Below are positions 10,124-20,866 of a DNA stretch of 64,000 bases, piece after piece (positions within the stretch are counted from its first letter, which is position 1; every line of letters starts with the position of its first letter). Location of the stretch: assembly GCA_024707225.1 (NCBI GenBank), contig JANQAE010000002.1, positions 1 through 64,000 on the forward strand, in the 5' to 3' direction. Below the pieces are notes generated by a model. The model was not told where the DNA came from and did not search any database. It worked only from the letters and a program-made list of their open reading frames with translations. This DNA comes from Dokdonella sp. Its GTDB lineage: Bacteria > Pseudomonadota > Gammaproteobacteria > Xanthomonadales > Rhodanobacteraceae. The position numbers and the translations under genes are program-made.

Positions 10124-12223
10124 ATGTTGAAGCAATCGATCGAACTGCACCGCACGGGCCGCTACGCCGAGGCCGACGAGGGATATCGCCTCTGGCTGGC
10201 CGAGCACCCGAACGACATCGAGGCGCTCTACATGTACGGCATCCTGCGCCGCGAGCTCGGCGCCTACGACGAGGGCGAGGCGCTGATGCTGCGCGCGCAC
10301 GAGCTGGCGCCGGACCGCATCGACATCATGATCGGCCTGGGCAACGTCTGCTTCGAGAAGCGCGACTTCGCCGGTGCGTGCCGGCGCTACGAGCACGCGC
10401 TGTCGTTCGATCCGAACCAGGCGATCGTCCACGCCGGACTCGGCCAGGCGCTGCTGATGCTCGGCGAGACCGCGCGCGCCGAGCAGCATTTCCACATGGC
10501 GCTGCGCCTGGCCGACTCGCCGGCCGCACATGCCGGCCTGGGCTCGATCGCGCTCGAGCGCGGGGATGCCGAGACCGCGCTGAAGCAGCTGACGCGCGCC
10601 GCCGAGCAGGCGCCGGGCGATCCGCAGATTCAGTTCCTGCTCGGCCGCGCGTTCACGCAGCGCGGCACGCCGGCATTCGCCGAGCAGGCCTACGGCAATG
10701 CGCTGCGCCTGAATCCGAACCTGCATCCGGCGCGCCACATGCTCGCGCAGCTGCTGCTCGAAGGCGGACGCCCCGACGAGGCCGAGCCGCACTTCCGCAC
10801 GCTGGCCGAGCATCCCTCGTTCGGCCCGATCGGCGTCCTCGGCCTGGCCGACGTCGCGCGTGCGCGCGGCGATCTGAGCGCGGCCGTGGAAGGCTATCGC
10901 GCGGCGCTCGCGGCGAGCCCCGGCCAGGCCCAGATCGTCGTACCGCTGGCCTGGTGCCTGACCGAGCTCGGCCGCCGCGACGAGGCGATGGCCGCCTACG
11001 ACCAGTTTTTGCAGCGCCATCCGGACGACCGGACCGTGCGCGCCGCGCGCGCCGAGGTCAATGCCGCGATCGGCCGGCCGGCCGAGGCGATCACCGAGTG
11101 GACCGTGCTGGCCGAGCAGGATCCGGACGATCTGCAGGCCCAGATCCGCCTGGCCCAGCTGCACGAGCGGCAGGGCGAGTACCCGGCCGCGCTCGCCGCG
11201 GCCGAGCGCGTCATCGCGCTCAAGCCCGACGAGCCCGGCGCGATCCTGGTGCGCATTCGCGCGCGGCTGCGCGACGGCGACGACGCCGGCGCGCGCGAGC
11301 TGCTCGAGGACTGGAACAGCCGGCCGCTGTCGGAAGGCAGCCGCCGCCAGTGCCTGAACTACCTCGGCCAGGTCCACGACCATGCCGGCGACCATGCCCA
11401 GGCCGCGCGCGCGTTCGCGCAGGCCCAGCACGGCGCGCCGAGCGCGCTGCATCCGCTGAGCCGCACGGTACCGGCCGAGCTCGACACCGTCCTGGCCGCG
11501 CCGGCCAAGCCGGCCTGGGCCGAGGCGCCGGTGCTGCTGCTCGGCGCGCCCGGCAGCGGCGTCGAGCGGATCGCCGCGCTGCTCGCCGATCAGCCGGATC
11601 TGGTCGTGCTGCGCGACCGCAGCGGCCGCTGGCAGCGCGACGACGATTTCGCCTCGCCGCGGTTCGAGGCCTATCGCGAACTCGACGAAGCGGCGATCGA
11701 CGCGATCCGCGCCCGCTACGTCGCGCCGCTGCGCCGCGCCGGCATCGCCGCCGGCGCGACCGTGGTCGACTGGCTGCCGCGCTGGGACGCTCGCCTGCTG
11801 GGGCTGCTGCGCCAGGCGATGCCCGGCACGCGTCTGATCGTCGTCGAACGCGATCCGCGCGACGCGCTGCTGAACTGGCTCGCGTTCGGCTGGCTGCCCG
11901 GCATCGGCTGCAGCGACGTCGCCGCCGCGGCACGCTGGTTCGCCCGCGCGCAACGCCATCTGCACCACGGCGCCGGCCTGGACGATCCGCGCCGCCTGCA
12001 CGTCGATGCCGACGCGGTGCTGGCCGATCCGGCCACCGGCGGGGCCGGCCTGTCGGCGTTCCTCGGCCTCGGCGGCCTGCTGCGCCGCGGCCCCGAACTG
12101 GCGCAGGCCGACCAGTGGCCCGGCGGTCTGCCCTCGCGCTTCCCGGCCGGGCATTGGCGCCACTACGCCAGCGTCCTCGCCGAGCCGTTCGCGCAGGTCG
12201 CCGGCGGCGACGGCGCGGCCTGA
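10124..12223 (+). CDS. Tetratricopeptide-repeat protein with C-terminal sulfotransferase-like domain
   Basis: The 699-residue protein has about ten TPR-like helical pairs (roughly 1-450) and a C-terminal domain like the TPR-sulfotransferases common in Lysobacterales. The nucleotide-binding loop appears as 'VLLLGAPGSGVERIAALL' and a second PAPS-contact motif as 'IVVERDPRDALLNWLAFG'. Sulfotransferases move sulfate from PAPS to a hydroxyl or tyrosine; the acceptor here is unknown. The start is ATG 10124 (MLKQSIELHRTGRYAEAD); a longer in-frame extension to 10007 is open but runs into the promoter region, where 'GCATAAT' at 10087 may be a -10 element. Loss of a canonical Lys in the first loop (GSGVER rather than GTGK/RS) means activity is uncertain. 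Confidence 0.8.
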   Translation: MLKQSIELHRTGRYAEADEGYRLWLAEHPNDIEALYMYGILRRELGAYDEGEALMLRAHELAPDRIDIMIGLGNVCFEKRDFAGACRRYEHALSFDPNQAIVHAGLGQALLMLGETARAEQHFHMALRLADSPAAHAGLGSIALERGDAETALKQLTRAAEQAPGDPQIQFLLGRAFTQRGTPAFAEQAYGNALRLNPNLHPARHMLAQLLLEGGRPDEAEPHFRTLAEHPSFGPIGVLGLADVARARGDLSAAVEGYRAALAASPGQAQIVVPLAWCLTELGRRDEAMAAYDQFLQRHPDDRTVRAARAEVNAAIGRPAEAITEWTVLAEQDPDDLQAQIRLAQLHERQGEYPAALAAAERVIALKPDEPGAILVRIRARLRDGDDAGARELLEDWNSRPLSEGSRRQCLNYLGQVHDHAGDHAQAARAFAQAQHGAPSALHPLSRTVPAELDTVLAAPAKPAWAEAPVLLLGAPGSGVERIAALLADQPDLVVLRDRSGRWQRDDDFASPRFEAYRELDEAAIDAIRARYVAPLRRAGIAAGATVVDWLPRWDARLLGLLRQAMPGTRLIVVERDPRDALLNWLAFGWLPGIGCSDVAAAARWFARAQRHLHHGAGLDDPRRLHVDADAVLADPATGGAGLSAFLGLGGLLRRGPELAQADQWPGGLPSRFPAGHWRHYASVLAEPFAQVAGGDGAA

Positions 12224-12319
12224 GGCCGGCGACGGCGCCGCGTCAGCGTCGATGACGTCTGCGCACGACGGCGCGCCGCGACCGTTCCACGCTCTCTCAC
12301 GCAACCGGAGGTTGGCACC

Positions 12320-12952
12320 ATGCAGATCCGCAGCGACGATTTTCCCCAGGACGGCCCGATTCCGGCCACGTTCGCGTTCGGCCGGCCCGGCCCGGACGGC
12401 GAGCCGTGCGTGCTCTCGGACAATCGCAATCCGCATCTGGCCTGGCGCGACGTGCCGGAGCGGACCGCCTCGTTCGTGCTGATGTGCATCGACACCGACG
12501 TGCCGACCGTCGGCGACGACGTCAACCAGGCCGGCCGCGAAGTGCCGGCCGATCTGCCGCGTGCCGAGTTCACGCACTGGCTGATGGTCGACATTCCGGT
12601 CGACTGCCGCGAGCTGTCGGCCGGCAGCTGCTCGGAAGGCGTCGTCGCACGCGGCAAGCGCGAGCCGTTCGGGCCGCCCGGCGCACGTCAGGGCCTGAAC
12701 GATTACACCGGCTGGTTCGCCGGCGACGCCGAGATGGGCGGCGACTACTACGGCTACGACGGTCCGTGCCCGCCGTGGAACGACGCGCGCCTGCACCACT
12801 ATCACTTCCGGGTCTACGCGCTCGACGTGAGCCGGCTCGAGCTGCCGGACCGCTTCACGCTGAGCGACGTGCGCGCGGCGATGGCCGGCCACGTGCTGGC
12901 CGAGGCGTCGCTGACCGGCACTTACACGCTCAATCCGCGCTTCGCCGGCTGA
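12320..12952 (+). CDS. PEBP / YbhB-YbcL family protein (Raf kinase inhibitor-like)
   Basis: This is a 210-residue soluble protein with no signal peptide. It has the phosphatidylethanolamine-binding fold motifs: 'PHLAWRDVPERTASFVLMCID' with the DxD-like 'DTDVP', and later 'YGYDGPCPPWND...HHYHFRVYALD', corresponding to the GPCPP / HxYxF ligand-pocket motifs. Its role in bacteria is not established. GGAGG lies ten bases before ATG 12320, which fixes the start. It follows the TPR gene by about 100 bases on the same strand and may share its transcript. The stretch 'FTHWLMVDIP' is the usual bacterial 'HWVxxNIP' strand. Confidence 0.9.
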   Translation: MQIRSDDFPQDGPIPATFAFGRPGPDGEPCVLSDNRNPHLAWRDVPERTASFVLMCIDTDVPTVGDDVNQAGREVPADLPRAEFTHWLMVDIPVDCRELSAGSCSEGVVARGKREPFGPPGARQGLNDYTGWFAGDAEMGGDYYGYDGPCPPWNDARLHHYHFRVYALDVSRLELPDRFTLSDVRAAMAGHVLAEASLTGTYTLNPRFAG

Positions 12953-13282
12953 GCCTCCCGACGGCGCGGTCAGGCGGATCGTCCGATCGCCGGCCTCGCC
13001 TCGGTGCCGTCGCCGGATCGGACCGGCGTCGGCATGCCGATCCGGTAACTCGGCGAAACGGGCCGTTCGGCGGTGCCGGCAGCCCGTGGATGTTCGGCGC
13101 ATGCTCGACCGGCCTTGCGGACCTGCCGCGACGAGACCGCCCGGGGGCGCCGGGTCCGCTCCGACGCGGACGGACGCGCTTCGTCTACGTTTCTCACGCA
13201 ACGGCCCGGCCGGTCCTCGCGGACCGCCGGGCCATGCGCGGCCGCCGCGCAGGCGGCGGCCGGATCGCTCGATCGTGCGCGA
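12953..13282. other. Non-coding stretch between convergent genes, with GC-rich inverted repeats at 13203-13260
   Basis: This 330-base gap separates the ends of the PEBP-like and subtilase genes. Two GC-rich inverted repeats are visible: an imperfect one at 13203-13233 (GGCCCGGC...GCCGGGCC with TCGC at the tip) and a GCCGCCGC/GCGGCGGC repeat at 13241-13260. Neither is followed by a T-run on either strand, so they may only stall polymerase or protect the 3' ends. No credible small gene was seen in the rest. Confidence 0.35.
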
Positions 13283-16200
13283 TCAGTCGAAGCCGTCGGA
13301 GAAGATCCGGTCGGCGTCGGTCGCGACGTTCAGCGTGACCGGCATGACGGTCGGACGGGCAGCGTCGGTGGCCAGGCAGATCGAGCCGCGATGCATGCCG
13401 ACCGGCTGGCTGCCGGCCGCCAGTGTCGCGGTCAGCGCAGCGCTGCCGTCACCGGGCACGTTGCCGGTGCCCGGCGCGACGCTGAGCCACGTCACCGGCG
13501 TGGCGGTCGGGCCGCACGGATCGCTGTCGAGCACGTCGAGCTCGATCAGGAAATTGATCCAGCCGAAGCCGGCTTCGATCATCGAGATCGGCTCGGGAAT
13601 GCCGCAGCTGGCCGAGGCCCAGTACGCCGGTGCTCGACCGCCGAGCGTGTTGCCGCCGGGGTAGGCGCTGGTGCCGGTCTGCGTGCCGATCGGGACGTTG
13701 AGCTCGGCGACCAGGACCGCCGACGGTGCGACCACGGCCGGGGTGTCGAACGTGGCGCGGTAGCGCGTCAGCGGATCGTCGGTCACGGCCACGACGGTCT
13801 CGGCGACCAGGCTCATGTTCGCCAGCGACAGCGGACCGGCCAGCTGGTGCAGGCGCACCGTCAGCGGCTGCGTACCGGTCGGCGAGGTCGCCGAATCGAT
13901 CGCGAAGCTGATCCCGCTGATCTGCCGGATCGAGCCGCTGCCCGGAAGTTCGGCCGGCTGGAACACGCGGAAGTAGCGGTTCTCGAGCGAATAGCCGGTC
14001 GCCGGCACGACGCAGCCGACGCTCGTGAACTCCTCCGGATCGAGGCTGTTGGTCTGCGCGACCGACACCGGCACCAGCACGCTCGGATCGCCGCCGGCAC
14101 GCGCCTGCCAGTCGCCGGCGAGCGGGCCGGCATTGAGCAGATCGAACGGACGCTGCAGCGTCTGGCCGGGCTGCACGAACGCGCTCAGCGCACCCGGATC
14201 GGGCAGCAGGCACGGCGCGAGCAGGCGCAGGTCGAAGTCGAGCGGTGAGACCGTGCCGGCGCTCAGCGTCGCCGGCCGGGTCTGGCCGAGGTGGCCGTCC
14301 GCTTCGATCGTGACCGACAGCGTGCCGAGCGAGGCCGGCAGCCAGTAGCGGTAGCTGCCGTCGGCTGCCGTCGTCGTCGCGTAAGTCTGCGATCCAGCCT
14401 GGATGTGCACGATCGCACCGGCGATCGGCAGCGGCGACAGATCACACGAACCCAGACCGCGCACGACGCCGCCGACCGATCCGTAGTGCGCCGGCGCGGT
14501 CACCGTCATGACGGCCTCCACGTCGCCGAACGGCCATGCGTAGGGCGTGTCCTCGGCCACGCGCACCGCCAGCGGATAGACGCCGGGCTGATCGAGCGAA
14601 CGCGCGTCGAAGCCGACCGTGATCGAACGGCTCTCGCCGGCCGCGAGCGGCCCGTGATCGGGCGCCATCGTCACCGTTCCGCTCTTGGAGATCGAATGGA
14701 ACAGGTGCACCTGGTCGATCATCACGTAGCCCCACGGCGGCAGCGCGGTGTAGTGGAAGCGCACCTGCACCGCCGGATGACCGGCGAATGCGGACAGGTC
14801 GATCTCCTGCAGATGCGGTGCGTCGTAGGCGATGTCGGTGGTCAGGCTGTGCACGGTGGTCCAGGTCGCGCCGCCGTCGATCGAGGCGTCGACGTCCAGG
14901 CGCGGCCAGCTGTCGGCGCCGACCGACATCGCGACGAAGAAGCCCATCGAGGCGGTCGCGCTGCCGGACAGATCGATCGCCGGCGTGACCAGCGAGGTGT
15001 CGACCGGACCGTCGTCGCGGCAGTCCCACAGATCGATGCCGGCCGGCAGGCCGTATCCGCCGGCGTAGTTGCCCAGGCGCGTGGGCCGCGTCCAGGTGCA
15101 GCCGGTCGCGTGATTGAGCAGCGTCCAGCCGGCCGGCGGAAACGCATCCTCGAAGTGCTCCTCGACCGCGACGCCCTCGAAGCCGAACGTCAGCGGCCAG
15201 CCGCCGGTGTTGCTGACGGTCATCGTCGTGCTGCCGGTCGTGCCGAGCTCGACCGTCGCCGAGGGCCGTTCCGGATACAGCCGCAGCCGCCCGGCCGGCA
15301 GGCCCAGATCGCGCCGCTCGGTGCCGGCGCTCGCGGCGACCGCTACCTGGACCTCGCCGTAGCCGGCGATCAGCGACGGGCCCGGCGTCGCGATCAGCGC
15401 GGCGGCGCCGGCCGGTGCGTGGATCGCGTAGTAGCCCGAACCGATCGACGGATCGGCGCTGGCGCGCGTCGTGACCGGCGCACCGCCGTCGACGCGCACC
15501 TGCGCGCCGTCGAGCGGCAGCGCGGTGTTGGCATCGCGGACCTGGCCGACGATCAGCGCACCGTTCGCCGGTGCCGTGCAGCCGGTGCGGATCGCGACGT
15601 CGTCGATCGCCCAGCCGGGGCCGAGCAGATCCCACTTGTCGTTGCCGAGGTCGTCGGCGTGGAAGCGGATCAGCACCGACGGGCCGATCACCGGCGTCAG
15701 ATCGACCGCCTCGTCGGTCCAGCCGGCGACGAACGTGGTCGACGTCGGCACGCCCAGGCGCACCCAGGTCGCGCCGCCGTCGGTGCTGGCTTGCACGCGC
15801 GCCGGCTCGCCGGAACTGAAACCGTCCGGCACGTAGGTGTGGAAGCTGCGATAGCGCAGCGCGGGCCGGTCCAGGCCGCTGAGGTTCATCGCCGGCATGA
15901 CCAGGTAATCGAAGCGCGCGTCGTTGGCCCAGCCGGTATCGGGTCCGAGCTCGTCGTTGTTGACCGCGAAGCGGCCGTGCTCGGGAATCGCGAAGTAGTT
16001 GCTCGAATACTCGCCGGCGGTGCCGAACAGCCAGCCGATGCCCTGACTGCTGCGCGTCCAGCCCGGCGGCAGCGCGCCGGACTCGAAGTTCTCGCTGAAG
16101 CTCGTGCCCGAATAGGCATAGCCGGGCACCGCGCAGCGCGCCGCGTCGGCCTCCAGCGTCAGGTCCTCGGCGCGGCTGACGGTGAGCGGGCCGAGCTCGC

Positions 16201-18282
16201 GCGATGTCGGACGATAGCCGGCGATGGCAGGCTCGACATCGAAGCGATAGCTCGCGCCCTCGGCCAGCTGCAGCGAATAGCGGCCGCTGGACGGATCGGT
16301 CCAGATCGGTGCGAGCGGTGCGCCGACCACGGTGATGCGCGCGTGCAGCGGCCAGCCGGTCGCCGCGTCGGTGACGATGCCCGAGACCTTGTGGCTCGGT
16401 GCCGCCGGCAGCACGACGTCGAGCCGTGCCTGCTGGCCGGCCGTGACGACGATGCCCGACTCGGTATACGGCAGATAGCCGTAGGCCGACACGCGCAGGC
16501 CATAGGTCGCGCCGGCGGCCGGCAGCCGGCGCACGTACTGGCCGCTGCCGTCGGTGGTGGTCTGGTGCACCGGCTGCGCGCCGGCGTCGAGGAACGTCAC
16601 GATCGCACCGGCGACCGGCCGGCCGGACGCATCGCTGACGCGGCCGCCGACCGAACCGGTCGGGCCGCAGATGCCGGCCGCGGCGTCGACCGCCGCTGCC
16701 GCGTCGATCTCGCCCCAGCCGGTCGCGTAGTTCGGCACGTTGCCCGGACCCGGCGACGGCGTGCCGCCGGTCGCGTACGGGATCGGGCGTGCGGTCTGCA
16801 TGATCAGGCCGCCGAGCGTCGCGTAGTCGCCGGCCAGGCACGGCGCCGCGTCGATCATCAACGCGACCAGACCGGTCACGTGCGGGGTCGACATCGAGGT
16901 GCCGGTCATCGTGCCGTAGGCGTGCGTATCGTCGATCAGTGCCGAGCGGATCTCGACGCCCGGCGCGACGACCTGCGGCTTGAGCTGCGCAAAGCCGCGC
17001 GGATCGGGATGCAGCGGCAGGCCGGGGCTCGGATCGGCGGTCGGTCCCCACAGCGAGTGGGGCGCGTACGCGCCGTCGTGATTGCCGGTCGAGCCGATCG
17101 CGAAGGTGGTGCCGAGCGAGGCCGGACTGGAGATGCTCGACAGGCCCGGCGGTTCGGGCAGGCCGCAGCTGAACGTGTTGCCGGCCGCGAACGCGGGGAA
17201 GATGCCGGCCGCGACCCAGGCATCGATCATGTCGGCATAGAACGGTGTGGCCGTGCCGTCGCAATTGCCTTCGGACCAGGAATTGTTGACGACCTGGGGC
17301 CGCTTGTCCGGATCGGCGCCACTGCCGTCGCGGCGATGCGGCGCCAGCATGAACTGGCCGCAGCGCAGCAGCATCAGGGCCGGATCGGCCTCCATCGGGA
17401 AACCGTCGCAGGCGATCCACTGCGCGTCCGGCGCCATGCCGATGCGCTGGCGCCCACTGGCGCTGCGGCTGTCGCCGAGGATCGTGCCGAGCACGTGCGT
17501 GCCGTGCTGCTCGATGCCGGCATACGGCTCGGGCATGACGCCGAGCCAGTTGTAGTCGTGGTCGAAGCTGCCGTTGCCGCGATTGCCGCGTACTGCGACA
17601 CCAGCGCCTCGTGCTGCAGGAAGACGCCGGTGTCGATCAGACCGACCGTCACGCCGGCGCCGGTCGTGCCCTGCGCCCAGACCCGGTCGGCCCCGACCTG
17701 GCTGATGTTCTCGCCGACCGCATCGGCGCCGCGCGGCGCAACCGGCAGCGCCGGCGCGACCGGCTCGACCAGCCGCGTCGTCGGCAGCGCGCGGATGCGC
17801 TTGACCTGCGGACTGGCCGCGGCGGCCTGCAGCGCGGCGATGTCGCCGTCGCGCACGACGATCGCGTTCTTGATCCAGAACGATTCGGCCGTCGCGCCGC
17901 GCGAGCGCAGCGTCGAACGCAGCGGCGCCTGCGCGCGCTCGGCGGCGGCGCGCAGCTGTTCGTAGACGTAGCGGCCGCGCTGCTGCCAGTCCATGCCGGC
18001 CGCTGCGGACAGGTCCGCCTGTTCCTTGAATTCGATGACGAAGCTGCGCGGCGTGCCGCCCTGCAGGCCGCGCAGGAGGGCCTGGTCGATCTCGGCGCCG
18101 CTGCCGTCGATGGCCGGTCCCGGCCGCTGCGGACGGACGATCACGCCGGCCTCGGCCGGCCCGCCGAGCGCCGGCGAGGCGACGCCGCCGACGGCCGCCG
18201 CGATCGCGGTCAGCGCGGCGATGCCGAGCGCGCGCCAGGAGATGCCCGTGCCGCGCCGGCCGGGCTTGCTGCTGTTGTTCAT
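13283..18282 (-). CDS. Large secreted S8 subtilisin-family serine protease with regulatory-like beta domains, frameshifted near 17590
   Basis: Restored, this is a protein of about 1666 residues. It has a signal-like segment near residues 15-40 ('ALGIAALTAIAAAVGGVAS'), a propeptide, then the S8 domain with D217 ('GLIDTGV'), His near 260 ('EQHGTHVLG') and Ser near 463 ('GTSMSTPHVTG'). Downstream are at least four carboxypeptidase-regulatory-like repeats (for example 'GRVSDASGRPVAGAIVTF') and two 'choice-of-anchor J'-like modules ('FSENFESGALPPGWT', 'EHFEDAFPPAGWT'). It ends in 'DRIFSDGFD'. The frame breaks where 'QYRGNRGNGSFDHDY' would be restored by one missing G in + strand CCGCG|TAC at about 17590. 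ATG 18282 has GCGAGGA upstream. It lies downstream of a CadC-type regulator that might control it. Confidence 0.88.
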
Positions 18283-18402
18283 GGAGGGTCCTCGCCAGGG
18301 CCACGACGGCCCCGATTGCGGTCCCGACGGTGCCACGGGCCGCCGACGCCCACATTCGACCGTGCTTCGTGCGGCCTTACCTGTCCCTTACGTCATGACC
18401 GG

Positions 18403-20820
18403 TCAGGCATCTGACGCACCCTGACCGCGCGCGACCGGCGCCTGCAGCAGCGCCTCGGGCACGCGCCGCTCGCCGGCCAGGGACCGCGCCCGCGCCAGCG
18501 CATTGCGCCAGCCGGCGAGGTTGCCGAGCGCATGCTGGAGCCTGAGTTGCAGCAGGGCCGCGTCGTAGTCGCGCTCGGCCCAGCCGGCGGTGCGGCCGGC
18601 GATCACGCCGGCCCGCGCGAAGTCGCGGCGGTCGATCAGCCACGGCAGATAGGCCTGGGCGATCTCGACCAGTTCGGACGGCACGCGCCGCTCCTCGGCC
18701 AGCGTCAGCGCGTGTTCGTAGGCGGCGCGCGCGTCTTCGTCGGCGGCCAGCGCGGCCTCGGCCAAAGCCAGCTGAATGCCGATGCCGCCGTCGCGGCGGT
18801 CGGACGCCCAGCGGCGCAGCCCGTCGAGCGAGGCGGCCGCCTCGCTCGACGCAGACGCCTGCCGCTGCGCGAGCGTCAGGATGCGCCAGGTGCGCGCATA
18901 GTCGAGCGGACCCTCGTTCCACCAGTCGGCCTCGAGCGCGCGCCGCGCGGCGGCGACGGCCGCGACCGCGTCGCCGTCGGCCCAGGCCGCGCGTGCCGCG
19001 ACCGCCGCGGCCAGCGCCGCCATGACGGTGTCGCCGGCCGCATCGGCGTCGGTGCCCAGGCTGTCGCTCAGCGCGCGGCCGGCCTGCAGCCGCCCGTTCG
19101 CGTTGTAGACCAGGATCCGCACCAGGCTGGCATACCTGCGCAATGCCGCGGACGGCTCGTTCTGGATCAGCTCGCGCAGACGCTCGTCGCCGGCCAGTGC
19201 CGAGCCCGGATCGAGCAGCTCCAGCCGCGCGCGCGCCAGTGCGACGCGCGCGTAGAGCTCGTTGGTGAAGTCGCCGAACGCGGTCAGCCGGTCGGCGGCC
19301 GTGGTCAGCACCGGCAGCGCCTCGGCGTAGCGGTTGCGGCGCGCGTCGAGGATGCCGATGTTGACGTCGACGCGGGTCAGGCCGAAGCGGTCGCCGACGC
19401 TCTCGAGCACGATGCGCGCTCGCGCGAAATCCTCCATCGCCGCGTCGAACCGGCCCTGCGTGCTGCGCGCGATCGCGCGGCCGGTCAGCGCGCGGCCGAG
19501 TTCGGCCGTCGGCGGCTGCCCGGCCAGCAGCTCGATCGCCTGGTCGGACAGCGTCTCGACCTCGGCCGGCTGGTCGCGGCGCAGATGGACGTTGCCGAGA
19601 CCCGAAAGCACGCGGGCGCGCAGCAGCGGCGCGTCGGCGGCCGAGACCGCGTCGAGCAGGCTGCGATAGCCGGCCGCCGCGGCGTCGAGGTCGCCGTCGC
19701 GGAAATCGACCGAGGCGCGCCGGAAGCGCACTTCCGGCACCGTCCGCTGCTCGGCGTCGAGGCCGTCGAGCAGCCGCCGCGCCAGCGCGGTCTGGTCGGC
19801 CAGCAGGGCCGCATCGACCTGGCGCAGCAAGAGCGACAGCGCCGGATCGGCCGGCAGCGGATCGTCGCTGCCGAGCGACCAGCCGAGCGCCTGCTCGAGC
19901 TGGTCGGAGGCCAGCCGTGCCGCGTCGAGCACGTCGCTGGCCTGACCCTCGACGAGAATCGGCGACTCGGTGCCGAGGATCGTCCGCAGCGCGACGCGCC
20001 AGCGCCCTTCGGCGAGCGTCGCCTCGCCGGCGATCAGCAGCGAAGCGCCGGCGGCACGGCCGAGGTCGGCGGTCGCGGGACTACCGCGCGTCCACGGCCC
20101 GCGGTCGCGCGTCAGCGCGACGACGTTGTCGCTCGGCAGAACCGGCCGGCCGGTCAGCCGCAGGCGTTCGGCGACCAGGTCCATGACGCCGAGCCGCACC
20201 CAGCCGAATGCCCCTTCGGCCTTGACCTCGACCGGCAGGACCAGCGCGGCGGTCGCCTCCGGCATCGCCGCCGCCGGCGGCGGTGCCGGCACCGGGCGCC
20301 AGAGCAGTGCGGCAGCGCCGGCAGCGATCGCGACGGCGATGCCGGCCGCCCACAGCCACGGCGCGCCGCGCCGGCGACGCACGGGCGGTTGCACGGTCGC
20401 GCGGGCCGGCTCGGACGGCGCCGGCGCAGGCGTGTCGACCGGTTCGGATAGCGCGGCGGACCCGGCCGCCGCCGGCAGCGGCGCGACGCCCGCCGGCGCG
20501 CTCGTCTGCTCGGTCGGCGCGACCCAGCTGAAACCGAAGCGCGGCATCGTCAGGATGTAGCGGCGCTGCTCGCCGGTATCGCCCAGCGCACGGCGCGCGC
20601 GCAGCATGACCTGATCGAGCAGGTTGTCGGTGACGTCGGCCTTGCCCCAGACCGCGGCGATCAGCTCGTCGCGACCGACCGCGCGCGCGCGGTGCTCGAC
20701 GAGGTAGGCGATGCAGTCGAACACCTTCGGCGGAATCACCAGGCGCTCGCCGCCCTGCCACAGCTCGCGCCGCGCGGCGTCGAGCCGGAAATCGCCGAAT
20801 TGGAAGACTGGTGTACTCAT
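18403..20820 (-). CDS. CadC/ToxR-type membrane transcriptional regulator with periplasmic TPR region
   Basis: The 805-residue protein starts with an OmpR/PhoB winged-helix DNA-binding domain (about 1-100: 'FGDFRLDAARRELWQGGE', 'VWGKADVTDNLLDQVMLRAR', ending 'RYILTMPRFGFSWVAP'). An Ala/Pro-rich linker and one membrane segment near 155-180 ('LWAAGIAVAIAAGAAALLW') follow. The rest, presumably periplasmic, is helical and TPR-like. Such one-component regulators sense signals across the membrane without phosphorylation; the signal is unknown. Its target may be the subtilase gene 120 bases downstream on the same strand, but this is a neighbour argument only. Confidence 0.85.
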   Translation of the reverse strand: MSTPVFQFGDFRLDAARRELWQGGERLVIPPKVFDCIAYLVEHRARAVGRDELIAAVWGKADVTDNLLDQVMLRARRALGDTGEQRRYILTMPRFGFSWVAPTEQTSAPAGVAPLPAAAGSAALSEPVDTPAPAPSEPARATVQPPVRRRRGAPWLWAAGIAVAIAAGAAALLWRPVPAPPPAAAMPEATAALVLPVEVKAEGAFGWVRLGVMDLVAERLRLTGRPVLPSDNVVALTRDRGPWTRGSPATADLGRAAGASLLIAGEATLAEGRWRVALRTILGTESPILVEGQASDVLDAARLASDQLEQALGWSLGSDDPLPADPALSLLLRQVDAALLADQTALARRLLDGLDAEQRTVPEVRFRRASVDFRDGDLDAAAAGYRSLLDAVSAADAPLLRARVLSGLGNVHLRRDQPAEVETLSDQAIELLAGQPPTAELGRALTGRAIARSTQGRFDAAMEDFARARIVLESVGDRFGLTRVDVNIGILDARRNRYAEALPVLTTAADRLTAFGDFTNELYARVALARARLELLDPGSALAGDERLRELIQNEPSAALRRYASLVRILVYNANGRLQAGRALSDSLGTDADAAGDTVMAALAAAVAARAAWADGDAVAAVAAARRALEADWWNEGPLDYARTWRILTLAQRQASASSEAAASLDGLRRWASDRRDGGIGIQLALAEAALAADEDARAAYEHALTLAEERRVPSELVEIAQAYLPWLIDRRDFARAGVIAGRTAGWAERDYDAALLQLRLQHALGNLAGWRNALARARSLAGERRVPEALLQAPVARGQGASDA

Positions 20821-20866
20821 CGACCCCGACGCCGGCGCCGGACCGATGCCCGGCGCGCACTTGCCT

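Noticed and set aside
9970-13201. A long minus-strand open frame across the TPR-sulfotransferase and PEBP-like genes
   Set aside because: Its product is low-complexity Arg/Ala/Gly and lies opposite clear TPR and PEBP motifs.
14291-17965. A very long open frame on the plus strand opposite the subtilase gene
   Set aside because: It is Arg/Gln/His-rich shadow coding typical of GC-rich DNA; the minus strand holds recognisable S8 and beta-domain motifs.
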